DNA from: DASZCR01 sp964246705
GTDB taxonomy: Bacteria > Acidobacteriota > Blastocatellia > Pyrinomonadales > Pyrinomonadaceae
DNA length: 10,173 bases
Assembly (NCBI GenBank): GCA_964246705.1
Contig: CAXTRQ010000212.1
Span: 1-10,173, forward strand
Direction: 5' to 3'
In this document: positions 1-6,104 of the stretch, piece after piece
Numbering within the stretch: position 1 is the first letter of the stretch
Layout: each line of letters opens with the position of its first letter
Translations under genes and position numbers: made by a program
Notes under the pieces: model-generated
The model's database searches: none
The model's input: the letters and a program-made list of their open reading frames with translations, nothing else
What the model was told of the DNA's origin: nothing

Positions 1-523
1 GATCATGCAGGAGAAAGCGTTTCAAAACGAGAAAATTGACTTCATCTGGGACACGGAAGTGACGGAAATACTCGGCGCGCCGGAGACGGGCGTTGTGGGC
101 GTGCGCCTGCGCAATCTGAAGACCAAGGCAGAGAGCGAGTTCGCATGCGAAGGCGTCTTCGTCGCCATCGGTCACCAGCCGAACACGGACATCTTCAAAG
201 GCCAGCTTGAGATGGACGAGGTGGGCTATCTCAAGACCGCCGGTCGCTCGATGGCAACCGACATCCCCGGCGTCTTCGCCTGCGGCGACGTGCAGGACTC
301 CTTCTATCGTCAGGCCGTCACCGCCGCCGGGACGGGCTGCATGGCCGCCATTGACGCCGAGCGTTTCCTCGACAGCCTTCCCGTCCTCGTCCCGACCGGC
401 GAAGAAATAACCATGGAGGGCGAAATCGTCTCGTCCGATCACACACAGATAACTTTGCCCGACGGCGAAGTTATCTCGAACGCACCGGACGACGGCACAG
501 AGGGAGTCACGGCAGGCGACTGA
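1..523 (+). CDS. trxB: Thioredoxin reductase, C-terminal part (5' end outside window)
   Basis: This is a flavoprotein disulfide reductase that passes electrons from NADPH through FAD to thioredoxin in the cytoplasm. The reading frame is open from the left edge (first full codon at 2), so the N-terminal FAD-binding half and the CxxC redox site are not visible. About 173 residues are seen. They hold the end of the NADPH domain, the conserved GHQPNT segment, and the FAD-contacting VFACGDVQDSFYRQ block followed by AVTAAGTGCMAAIDAERFL, which is where the family normally ends. About 45 more residues follow here, acidic and with strand-like, Gly-containing stretches (MEGEIVSSDH, TLPDGEVIS). This extension is unusual for TrxB. 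An internal ATG at position 5 is not the start. The family call is firm. TrxB rather than another member of the family is likely, but it cannot be proven without the active site. Confidence 0.9.
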   Translation, partial: IMQEKAFQNEKIDFIWDTEVTEILGAPETGVVGVRLRNLKTKAESEFACEGVFVAIGHQPNTDIFKGQLEMDEVGYLKTAGRSMATDIPGVFACGDVQDSFYRQAVTAAGTGCMAAIDAERFLDSLPVLVPTGEEITMEGEIVSSDHTQITLPDGEVISNAPDDGTEGVTAGD

Positions 524-639
524 CCGGAAGAATAACTACAGAGGCACGGAGGCACTGAGAAGAATCAAAACTGTCGCCCCTCCGGGGCTAGCTACTCAGG
601 CGCTTGCCCGCAATTTCTCAACTCGCTCCAACTGCCTTC
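524..639. repeat. Spacer between convergent genes with repeat remnants and short hairpin
   Basis: This 116-bp gap separates the convergent ends of trxB and the DUF4350-like gene. It contains an 8-bp tandem (GAGGCACG at 541-548, GAGGCACT at 549-556), reminiscent of the intergenic cacggaggcac-type repeats seen in many bacteria. It also contains a small perfect hairpin, GCCCC-TCC-GGGGC at 576-588. On the minus strand the hairpin is followed a few bases later by TTTT, so it might help terminate the leftward genes, but the stem is only 5 bp. No ORF of note lies here. Confidence 0.4.
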
Positions 640-1553
640 TTATTTAAACAGTCCTGAAAGCCAGTGCATAACATTTAAGAGGAACTGCGGGTTCTGTTTG
701 GCGATGGGGGCGTTCATGCCCATCGGTCTGCGCTCTGCCCCGCCGAGTTGCGCTGAGAACATGGCGGCTTCGCCGAACACGGCGACACGCCCCTTGCCGA
801 AACTGAGCGTCGGCCTTGCAACCATCCTTTGACGGGGACGCGCGTCGTTTTATTGTCAAACTGCCACGCGACCACAGGCTCAAGCGATTGAGCGTTTGCG
901 CCGAAGATGAATAGCGGTTGCGCGTCCTTCGGAGCTTGGAAGGCCGAGCCGGTAAAGGTCGCAACCGCATCAACGCGCTCCTGAGCGTTGCGCCCCTTCG
1001 TTACGACGTGTTCTTTGAGCGAGCCGTCGGAGAGTTTGAAAATCATTGGGTCGGGCTGAGTTTGGTCAACCGCAAAGCCATTGCTGTAGCGGAAGCCGAA
1101 GGCGAGCGCGAGATTTTCGGCAGCGCCCGCCTTCGGCATGTGATCGGCAATCAGAAAAAGCGAGCCGCCCGCCTTGACCCAATCCCGCACCGCCGCAACT
1201 TCTTCATCCATGAATGCCGAAGGAGTCGGCAGTGACCAATCTTCCACGTTGCGCTCGTTGAGAGCGTTGGCGATGACAAGGATGCGCCCGGTCTTCAAAT
1301 ACTCTTTCGTAAACTTCCCCGTCGAGGCTTTGACGACATAGCCATCGCGCCTGAGCAGTTCGGCGAACGGGAGATAACGCCCCGCCGCTGTGTGAAAGTT
1401 GTGGTGCGCTTCGTTGAGCAGTACGACAGGGCCGTTCCCCTGCGTGTAAGCGGGCTTCGGCACAGGCGGCTTGAAATCCGTGTCGGCCACCTGCTGCCCG
1501 TTGCCGTTAACCAAGAGGATGAGGATGAAGAAAGCGAGCGTAAGTTTTCGCAT
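640..1553 (-). pseudogene. DUF4350-like exported protein, broken by a one-base frameshift
   Basis: The start is ATG at 1553, with a good Shine-Dalgarno AAAGGA seven bases upstream. Residues 1-20 form a signal peptide (MRKLTLAFFILILLVNGNG). The following domain (LLNEAHHNFHTAAGRYLPFAELL, then GGSLFLIADHMPKAGAAENLA) resembles DUF4350-type, glutamine-amidotransferase-like proteins of unknown function. After about residue 243-248 the frame turns into an Arg/Ser-rich tail and stops at 714. The neighbouring frame, ending at 640, continues with GKGRVAVFGEAAMFSAQ and FLLNVMHWLSGLF, which reads as a natural C-terminus. One extra base somewhere in about 810-830 would join the two into a 304-residue protein, probably through GWLQGATLSFGKG. 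This is either a real inactivating deletion or a sequence error. The family name is from memory and moderately sure. The frameshift is well supported. Confidence 0.75.
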
Positions 1554-1560
1554 CTTTGAT

Positions 1561-1566
1561 TCCTTT
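1561..1566 (-). promoter_or_regulatory. Shine-Dalgarno of the DUF4350-like gene
   Basis: On the minus strand the sequence is AAAGGA, seven bases before the ATG at 1553. It is one of only two clear ribosome binding sites in the window and supports that start. Confidence 0.6.
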
Positions 1567-1643
1567 CGACTCAGATAAAAGCCACATCAGCAACTCGCCG
1601 CCGCAGAGAACCCGAACGCCTTTTTCTGAGCGTCCTGCTTCCG

Positions 1644-1685
1644 TTGCGTCTTGGCGTGAGAATAAGTTCCTCGCTGGAGACGCAA
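1644..1685. repeat. Hairpin repeat, cgtcttggc type, copy 1
   Basis: An 8-bp perfect stem, TTGCGTCT at 1644-1651 and AGACGCAA at 1678-1685, lies in the 163-bp gap between the SGNH hydrolase and DUF4350-like genes. Its left arm and loop (CGTCTTGGCGTGA, then AAGTTC) match the second copy at 7782-7826 closely, so it belongs to a dispersed family. It may also act in termination of the hydrolase transcript. That role is inferred from position only. Confidence 0.55.
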
Positions 1686-1716
1686 AGAAAACGATTCGCT
1701 CTAAAAGTTGGAAATC

Positions 1717-2997
1717 CTAATTGGAGTTTGCTTCGCAGAGTTTCTGCGCGATCAACTCTCCGGCCACTTGATGTCCCGCCTCGTTCCAGTGACCGTTTCC
1801 TATATCGCGCCCGAAGCCGTGCAGGAAAACCCCGTGCTGTTCCGCATAAGCCTGCAAAGACGGAGCGAGATTCCAGACCGGAAAGCCTTCGCGCTCGCCC
1901 AGAGCCTTGATACGCAAGTCCGGATAAAAAAGATCGGTCGCGCCGACGCGCCGTGCGAAATCCTCGCGCCCCGCGCGGGTGGGAAGAACCTGCCCGCCGT
2001 TGCTCAGCGTCACGACGAAGAACTTCGCTCCATGCTGCTGCACCTCATCGCGCATCAATAACATCAACTCTTCCGTGACCTGCCACGCATCCTTCCAGAC
2101 CGCATCCGCAGGTTCCCTGTAAATCATATTATCAATGCCGAGTTCGTCGGAAGTTGCCGCGCCGCCAATCGCCTCTTTCGCTTGCAGCGCAGTGTTCTGA
2201 GGCGGCGTCGGTTGCGCGTTGTCGGTCGTCGCGCGTGCACGACGAGCGGCAAGCGCGGCCTTGATTGCGCCGTGTCCTTCGTGAATGGCCTGAATGACGC
2301 GCAGGTGTTCTCTAATCCATCTGCCCAGTTGGTTCAGAGTCGAGTTGCGCAAGCGAAAGGCGCTCGTTTGTTGAAACGAATCGTCGAGCGAGAGTTGCCC
2401 TTCACGATGGATGAAATAAGGAATCTCGTCGGTTCTTTTCAGCGCGCGCGAGTTGTCCGTGATGTCGTTGTTGGTCGTGACGGCGAGCAGGACGATGTCG
2501 GGCGCGTAGTCCCAGACGCGCCGCCGGAGCGTAATTAACTCCTGCGCCGTGCCGTAGCCGGAGACGCCGAAGTTGATGACTTCAACCTGACGGTCATGGA
2601 ACGCTTCGCATGACTGCAAGCGTTTTTCCAACACCGACCAGAAGGCTCTCTCCTGCGGAACTTGGAGGGCTTCCGCATACGAGTCGCCAATGACGGCGAT
2701 GCGGACGGTACGGGGCGGTTTAATCTTTGAGTGCTCGCGGTCGCGCAGCCCCTCGCTGTTGATGCGGACGTAAACCTTATTCTCGCGGCGATACCAGCCT
2801 TCGGCACGTGGAAGCAGCGCGTAGCCTCTGTCAATGTCGGTCGTATAGAAAACGGGGTAGGAATAACCGGCGATGCGGAGCGCGATTTCGGCGATTAGCA
2901 GGCCGACGAATAATCCGAAGAGGATGAGCAAAAGTTTGAACGCGATGCGTCGCTTCCTGCTCCACTTTTTTAAAACCTCGCTCTGCTGTTCAGCCAT
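1717..2997 (-). CDS. Membrane-anchored SGNH/GDSL hydrolase family protein
   Basis: The product is 426 residues from the ATG at 2997. A basic N-terminus (KKWSRKRR) precedes one membrane segment (about 20-43), so the rest is probably outside the cytoplasmic membrane. SGNH esterase blocks follow in order: block I AVIGDSYAEA (nucleophile Ser106), block II FGVSGYG (Gly about 144), block III VTTNND (Asn 176/177), and block V NGHWNEAGH (His403). This fold removes or transfers acyl groups on polysaccharides, lipids or peptidoglycan, and the substrate cannot be read here. A linker at about 250-285, rich in Ala, Thr and Pro, looks like an insertion. The Asp usually found just before the block V His is Asn401 here. 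An upstream GTG at 3093 keeps the frame open, but it lies in a palindromic repeat and would add an implausible N-terminus. No good Shine-Dalgarno is seen at 2997. It resembles AlgJ/AlgX-like acetyltransferases only in fold. Confidence 0.8.
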   Translation of the reverse strand: MAEQQSEVLKKWSRKRRIAFKLLLILFGLFVGLLIAEIALRIAGYSYPVFYTTDIDRGYALLPRAEGWYRRENKVYVRINSEGLRDREHSKIKPPRTVRIAVIGDSYAEALQVPQERAFWSVLEKRLQSCEAFHDRQVEVINFGVSGYGTAQELITLRRRVWDYAPDIVLLAVTTNNDITDNSRALKRTDEIPYFIHREGQLSLDDSFQQTSAFRLRNSTLNQLGRWIREHLRVIQAIHEGHGAIKAALAARRARATTDNAQPTPPQNTALQAKEAIGGAATSDELGIDNMIYREPADAVWKDAWQVTEELMLLMRDEVQQHGAKFFVVTLSNGGQVLPTRAGREDFARRVGATDLFYPDLRIKALGEREGFPVWNLAPSLQAYAEQHGVFLHGFGRDIGNGHWNEAGHQVAGELIAQKLCEANSN

Positions 2998-3052
2998 CTT
3001 TGCGTTCGGCAATTCGTCTTTGGAATAATCTCTCGACGGACATGAAAATTGC

Positions 3053-3144
3053 AGGGGCAGAAGCTCACTCCCTGCCCGCAATTTGGGATTCACTCAAGAT
3101 TCTTCTGTCGAAGGTTACCGGGCAGGGAGTGAGCTTCTGCCCCT
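3053..3144. repeat. 25-bp perfect inverted repeat (REP-like element)
   Basis: The arms at 3053-3077 and 3120-3144 are exact reverse complements over 25 bp, separated by 42 bp. Each arm contains the core GGGGCAGAAGCTCACTCCC (or its complement), which is itself largely unstructured, so the two arms would pair with each other into a long stem. It fills most of the 166-bp gap between the NTF2-like gene (stop at 3164) and the SGNH gene (ATG at 2997), both on the minus strand. It could end transcription of the former. It could equally be a mobile palindromic repeat. Confidence 0.75.
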
Positions 3145-3163
3145 ACAGTCTCATGAGACATTT

Positions 3164-4084
3164 TTAGTTCTTCGCGGGCGGGACAGGATTCAGGAGGTCG
3201 AGCACGACGCGCCATCTGCCGTCGCGCTTCTTCCAGATTCTCACATAATTCCCTTTTTCCGAGGCTTGCACGTCAGAGCCATGGCCGCCGAGAGAGTATG
3301 TGCCGTAGGTGTAGCCGAGGTCGCCTGAGCGCGAAACTTCAGCGAAGGTCGGCTGCCATGCGAGACGGCCAGTCTGAGCCGACAACGCGGCGAGGGCTGC
3401 CTGTGTGCCGAGCGCCGGAAGATGTCCTTCGCGCATCAGGCGAAGGTCGTCGACGCTATAGGCGGCGAAAGCTTGTGATGTTCCCTTCGAGACGACGGCC
3501 TGCGCCAGTTCGCTCTCCATTTTCAAAAGCGACTTCTGCTCCGACGCCACGTCCACCTGCATCTTATCTTTCAGAGTATTCTGTCGAAAGTCGGAGGCGA
3601 AGGCGAGCGCGGGAGGCGTGTTCACGGGCGGAGGATTTTGCGTCCCCAAATCGAGGACGAATTTCCAAGAGCCGTCCGGCTGCTTCTTCCAGATGGTCAT
3701 GTAATAGCCGTGCGCGACGGGCTTATCGTCTGCGCCCTTCGGCCTGAAATCCCAAGGGCCGGTCGTGTAGCCGAGGTCGCCCGCGCGCGATACGTCGGCG
3801 AAGACAGGCTCCCATGAAAGAAGGCCGGGACGGTTGGGACGCTCGCTCCAAGTCTTCTTACCATTGACCGGGCCGGGGCTGAAGATGATGCCGTCGTCGG
3901 CGAGGTAAGCGAGAAACGCCTCGCGCGTGTTCTTCTCGGCAGCGGTGCTGGCGAAGTTGCGCTCGGCACGAACGAGCGATTGAAGTTGTGCTGCTACGTC
4001 AACCAACTCTTTCTTCTGTGCTGAGACGATTGATCCGCCGGTCAATAAAGTTAGGATAATAAAAAGCGGGACTCTCTGATTCAC
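3164..4084 (-). CDS. Exported protein with two tandem NTF2-like (SnoaL/DUF4440-type) domains
   Basis: The product is 306 residues from a GTG at 4084, chosen because AAGGAG lies six bases upstream. The longer frame to 4159 runs through a palindromic repeat. Residues 1-22 form a signal peptide (MNQRVPLFIILTLLTGG, cleavage after SAQ). Two similar halves follow. The first (about 27-151) has EPVFADVSRAGDLGYTTGPW and GYYMTIWKKQPDGSWKFVLD. The second (about 176-302) has QPTFAEVSRSGDLGYTYGTY and GNYVRIWKKRDGRWRVVLD. Each half starts with a helix pair typical of NTF2-like folds (ERNFASTAAEKNTREAFLAYLADD, SELAQAVVSKG). Such domains bind small hydrophobic ligands or act as small enzymes, but no catalytic residues can be assigned here. 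It lies 84 bp downstream of the HxlR gene on the same strand and could be cotranscribed with it. Confidence 0.75.
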   Translation of the reverse strand: MNQRVPLFIILTLLTGGSIVSAQKKELVDVAAQLQSLVRAERNFASTAAEKNTREAFLAYLADDGIIFSPGPVNGKKTWSERPNRPGLLSWEPVFADVSRAGDLGYTTGPWDFRPKGADDKPVAHGYYMTIWKKQPDGSWKFVLDLGTQNPPPVNTPPALAFASDFRQNTLKDKMQVDVASEQKSLLKMESELAQAVVSKGTSQAFAAYSVDDLRLMREGHLPALGTQAALAALSAQTGRLAWQPTFAEVSRSGDLGYTYGTYSLGGHGSDVQASEKGNYVRIWKKRDGRWRVVLDLLNPVPPAKN

Positions 4085-4090
4085 GAATAG

Positions 4091-4096
4091 CTCCTT
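4091..4096 (-). promoter_or_regulatory. Shine-Dalgarno deciding the GTG start of the NTF2-like gene
   Basis: On the minus strand the sequence is AAGGAG, six bases before the GTG at 4082-4084. It settles the start against the longer open frame, whose extra residues come from the hairpin repeat. Confidence 0.65.
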
Positions 4097-4101
4097 AAAA
4101 G

Positions 4102-4165
4102 TAAACGACGAGCGATGAACCGTCCGGCAAATGCTTTTTGCTTTTAGTTCATCGTTCATCGTTTA
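4102..4165. repeat. Hairpin repeat, GCGATGAAC type, copy 1
   Basis: The arms at 4102-4120 and 4147-4165 pair over 17 of 19 positions. Inside the loop a smaller GCAAA/TTTGC stem can form. The core GAGCGATGAAC-GTC and the loop (ggcaaatgcttttt) align with the perfect palindrome at 5942-6012, so both are copies of one element. It occupies nearly all of the gap between the HxlR and NTF2-like genes and lies just upstream of the latter's Shine-Dalgarno. Confidence 0.7.
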
Positions 4166-4168
4166 GAT

Positions 4169-4612
4169 TCAGAGCAGGACGATTGAATCGTCCGTGCGCC
4201 GCCTCTGCTGCGGCGACGGTACGCTCCTCTGTTCGACGATTGTGAGCGGGCAGACTTCGCAGTACGAGCCGAGCCGCTCAAGGCGATCTTCACAGTCGTT
4301 GCACTTGAGTGCCCGTCCGAGTTCGCGCAACGCTTCGAGCATGGGCAGGAGCAGGCGTCCGCGCGCGGTCAGGAGATAATCCACATGGGGCGGCGTGCCG
4401 CCGCGTTCGTGTCGTTCGACGAAGCGGTCGCGTTCCATGTCGCGCAGGCGTCCGACGAGCGTGCGGCTACTGATCGGATGAAGCGCCGCCAGCAACTCGG
4501 TCGTGCGGCGTGCGCCGTGCGCCAGATCGCGCACGATGAGCAGAGTCCATTTATCGCCGACCACTTGCAGCGCACCCGCCACCGGACATCCATCACCTTT
4601 GCGTCGTCGCAT
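4169..4612 (-). CDS. HxlR-family transcriptional regulator with cysteine-rich C-terminal tail
   Basis: The product is 147 residues from the ATG at 4612. A TTG at 4636 would add eight residues, and neither start has a well-placed Shine-Dalgarno. The winged-helix domain of HxlR/MarR-like regulators spans about 9-102: GCPVAGALQVVGDKWTLLIV, RTTELLAALHPISSRTLVGR (recognition helix), and RDMERDRFVERHE with a basic wing, then YLLTARGRLLLPMLEAL. Cys9 sits where HxlR proteins such as HypR and YodB carry their redox or electrophile-sensing cysteine. Beyond the usual end there are four cysteines in CX2CX10CX2C (Cys104, 107, 118, 121), suggesting a zinc or Fe-S site, followed by a polar tail. It is divergent from the diguanylate cyclase gene and upstream of the NTF2-like gene, so it may control either. 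Its ligand is unknown. Confidence 0.88.
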   Translation of the reverse strand: MRRRKGDGCPVAGALQVVGDKWTLLIVRDLAHGARRTTELLAALHPISSRTLVGRLRDMERDRFVERHERGGTPPHVDYLLTARGRLLLPMLEALRELGRALKCNDCEDRLERLGSYCEVCPLTIVEQRSVPSPQQRRRTDDSIVLL

Positions 4613-4887
4613 CTTTCGGCCTGCTCGTCCTTTCAAAATTAATGCACGTCCCGGTCTTCGGTAGTAAACGGCGCGAAGCTTAACACAAAGACGCGCCTTT
4701 GCGATGAGATGAAATCTATTTTAAGATATTTAGCGGAAGAGAGTTTTGCCGCTGTCCACTCAGCGATTACTCTACCCCTTTTCTCACACGACCGCCCCAA
4801 CCTTAAAAACGGCGGAAGCATCGAAGATTGGCGAAAGGGGTTGTGCCGCTCGAAATTTTGCACTGCTCCCGCCGTCCATCATTCATC
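4613..4887. other. Divergent spacer between HxlR regulator and diguanylate cyclase
   Basis: This 275-bp gap must hold the promoters of both divergent genes. An AT-rich stretch around 4707-4732 (tctattttaagatatttagc) is the most promoter-like part, but I cannot assign -35/-10 boxes with confidence. A small remnant, CAAAG-ACGCGC-CTTTG at 4686-4701, resembles the intergenic caaagacgc-type repeats. CATCATTCATCATGAA at 4877-4892 resembles half of the GATGAAC repeat family and includes the proposed start codon of the next gene. No convincing ORF lies here. Confidence 0.4.
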
Positions 4888-5868
4888 ATGAACACAGAGC
4901 CGCGAACCGACATGGGAACAAGCGCAACGGGGAGAGACGAACACCCCCCCGTGATTCTCGTCGCCGACGACGAACCGGTTAACCTCGCCCTTATCAAGCG
5001 GCGGCTCGAACATGAACATTTCACGATTCACACGGCGCAGAACGGCGGCGAGGCGGTCGAGAGGGCGCTGGAAATGCAGCCCGATGTCATCATCCTCGAC
5101 GTGATGATGCCCATACTCGACGGACTGCAAGCCTGCCGCATGTTGAAAGAGGACAGCCGGACGCGAGACATTCCGGTTATCTTCCTCTCCGCGCTCGACG
5201 ATACGGATTCAAAGGTCAACGGCCTTGCGTTGGGCGCGAACGACTACATCTCGAAGCCGTTTCGCGCCGAAGAATTAATCGCACGCGTGCAGGTCGCCTA
5301 TCGCTTGAAGCGCGAGCGCGACCAGTTGCGACTGAGCGCCGAAGAGGCGCGGATGCGCGCCGAAGCCGCGCGTGAGAGGTCAATGTCCGACGCGCTCACG
5401 GGGCTTTTGAATCGTTACGGCTTGCAGCGCTCGTTGCGCCGCAATCTCTCCGAAGCTCGCCGCTATGATCGCCCGCTCTCCTGTCTGATGATTGACCTCG
5501 ACCACTTCAAAACGGTTAACGACACCTACGGGCACGGCGCGGGCGATGCGGCCTTGATGCAGGTAGCGCGCGTGCTGACGGAAGCCGTACGCGGCTCCGA
5601 TGTGGTCTGCCGCTACGGCGGCGAAGAGTTTCTCATACTCACGCCGGACACGCCGCTCGAAGGCGCGTTCGCCCTCGGCGAAAAGATACGAGCAGCCGCG
5701 AGCGCACGCGTGTTCGGCGACGGCGAGCGCGTCTTTCCTCTGACGCTCAGCGCAGGCGTCGCGCAACTGCGCGAAACCGAATCGGCGCACGACATGATTG
5801 CGCGCGCCGACGAAGCTCTCTACGACGCCAAAGAGAGCGGAAGAAATCGCGTCGAATCCGCAAATTAA
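4888..5868 (+). CDS. Response regulator with GGDEF domain (PleD-like diguanylate cyclase)
   Basis: The product is 326 residues from the ATG at 4888, and it makes c-di-GMP from two GTP in the cytoplasm. The receiver domain (about 22-138) has the acidic pair Asp27-Asp28, phospho-acceptor Asp71 (IILDVMMP), Ser101 (FLSAL) and Lys123 (SKPF), so phosphorylation by a partner histidine kinase is expected. A charged helix (about 139-165, RLKRERDQLRLSAEEARMR) links it to the GGDEF domain (about 166-323): DALTGLLNR, FKTVNDTYGHGAGD, and the active-site loop YGGEEF (Gly244-Phe248). RGSD (235-238), five residues before the loop, is an intact inhibitory I-site, so product inhibition is likely. No kinase is adjacent. 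Start uncertainty: ATG 4912 and TTG 4828 are also in frame, and 4888 has no clear Shine-Dalgarno. All catalytic residues are present. Confidence 0.93.
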   Translation: MNTEPRTDMGTSATGRDEHPPVILVADDEPVNLALIKRRLEHEHFTIHTAQNGGEAVERALEMQPDVIILDVMMPILDGLQACRMLKEDSRTRDIPVIFLSALDDTDSKVNGLALGANDYISKPFRAEELIARVQVAYRLKRERDQLRLSAEEARMRAEAARERSMSDALTGLLNRYGLQRSLRRNLSEARRYDRPLSCLMIDLDHFKTVNDTYGHGAGDAALMQVARVLTEAVRGSDVVCRYGGEEFLILTPDTPLEGAFALGEKIRAAASARVFGDGERVFPLTLSAGVAQLRETESAHDMIARADEALYDAKESGRNRVESAN

Positions 5869-5884
5869 AATTAACGATGAATAG

Positions 5885-5937
5885 TCTCTTGCAAAAGTCC
5901 GGGCGCACCTGAGTCACGTAGGGACTTTCGCCAGAGG
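5885..5937. repeat. Imperfect inverted repeat after the diguanylate cyclase gene
   Basis: The arms TCTCTTGCAAAAGTCC (5885-5900) and GGACTTTCGCCAGAGG (5922-5937) pair over 13 of 16 positions, with a 21-nt loop. It begins 16 bp past the cyclase stop codon, so it may act as a terminator, though no T-run follows. It abuts the larger palindrome starting at 5942. Confidence 0.5.
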
Positions 5938-5941
5938 TCTC

Positions 5942-6012
5942 ATGATGAACAATGAGCGATGAACTGTCGGCCAAAAGCTCTGTTTGACAGTTCATCGCTC
6001 ATTGTTCATCAT
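5942..6012. repeat. 27-bp perfect palindrome, GCGATGAAC type, copy 2
   Basis: The arms at 5942-5968 and 5986-6012 are exact reverse complements over 27 bp around a 17-nt loop (ggccaaaagctctgttt). The left arm contains GATGAACAATGAGCGATGAAC as an imperfect tandem of GATGAAC-like units. The right half of the arm and the loop align with the element at 4102-4165. It lies between two rightward genes (5868 and 6105). As RNA it would be a very stable hairpin that could stop transcription or shield the upstream 3' end. It resembles REP-type elements, but no transposase is nearby. Confidence 0.8.
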
Positions 6013-6104
6013 TTCCCTGCGAGCCTCTTGATTTTCTCGCGCGCGGTGTTAATCTGTGCGGCGTTCGTGAAAGAAGCGTCCTTCCGGTCAGAGGTTCTCG
6101 CCCT

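Noticed and set aside
541..556. A CRISPR array suggested by short repeated units
   Set aside because: There are only two 8-bp units with no spacers, and no cas genes lie in the window.
2998..3093. N-terminal extension of the SGNH hydrolase to a GTG at 3093
   Set aside because: The added residues are encoded by one arm of the 25-bp inverted repeat, and the same residues appear in an unrelated frame at the other arm. ATG at 2997 fits the membrane anchor.
4085..4159. N-terminal extension of the NTF2-like protein
   Set aside because: It runs through the hairpin repeat. A strong Shine-Dalgarno at 4091-4096 points to the GTG at 4084.
3164..4887. A toxin-antitoxin or defence module around the HxlR regulator
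   Set aside because: The neighbours are a signal-peptide NTF2-like protein and a diguanylate cyclase. No nuclease, toxin or defence domain is visible.
5869..6104. A c-di-GMP riboswitch between the diguanylate cyclase and the next gene
   Set aside because: The structured sequence is explained by two inverted repeats, and I could not match the conserved GEMM core.
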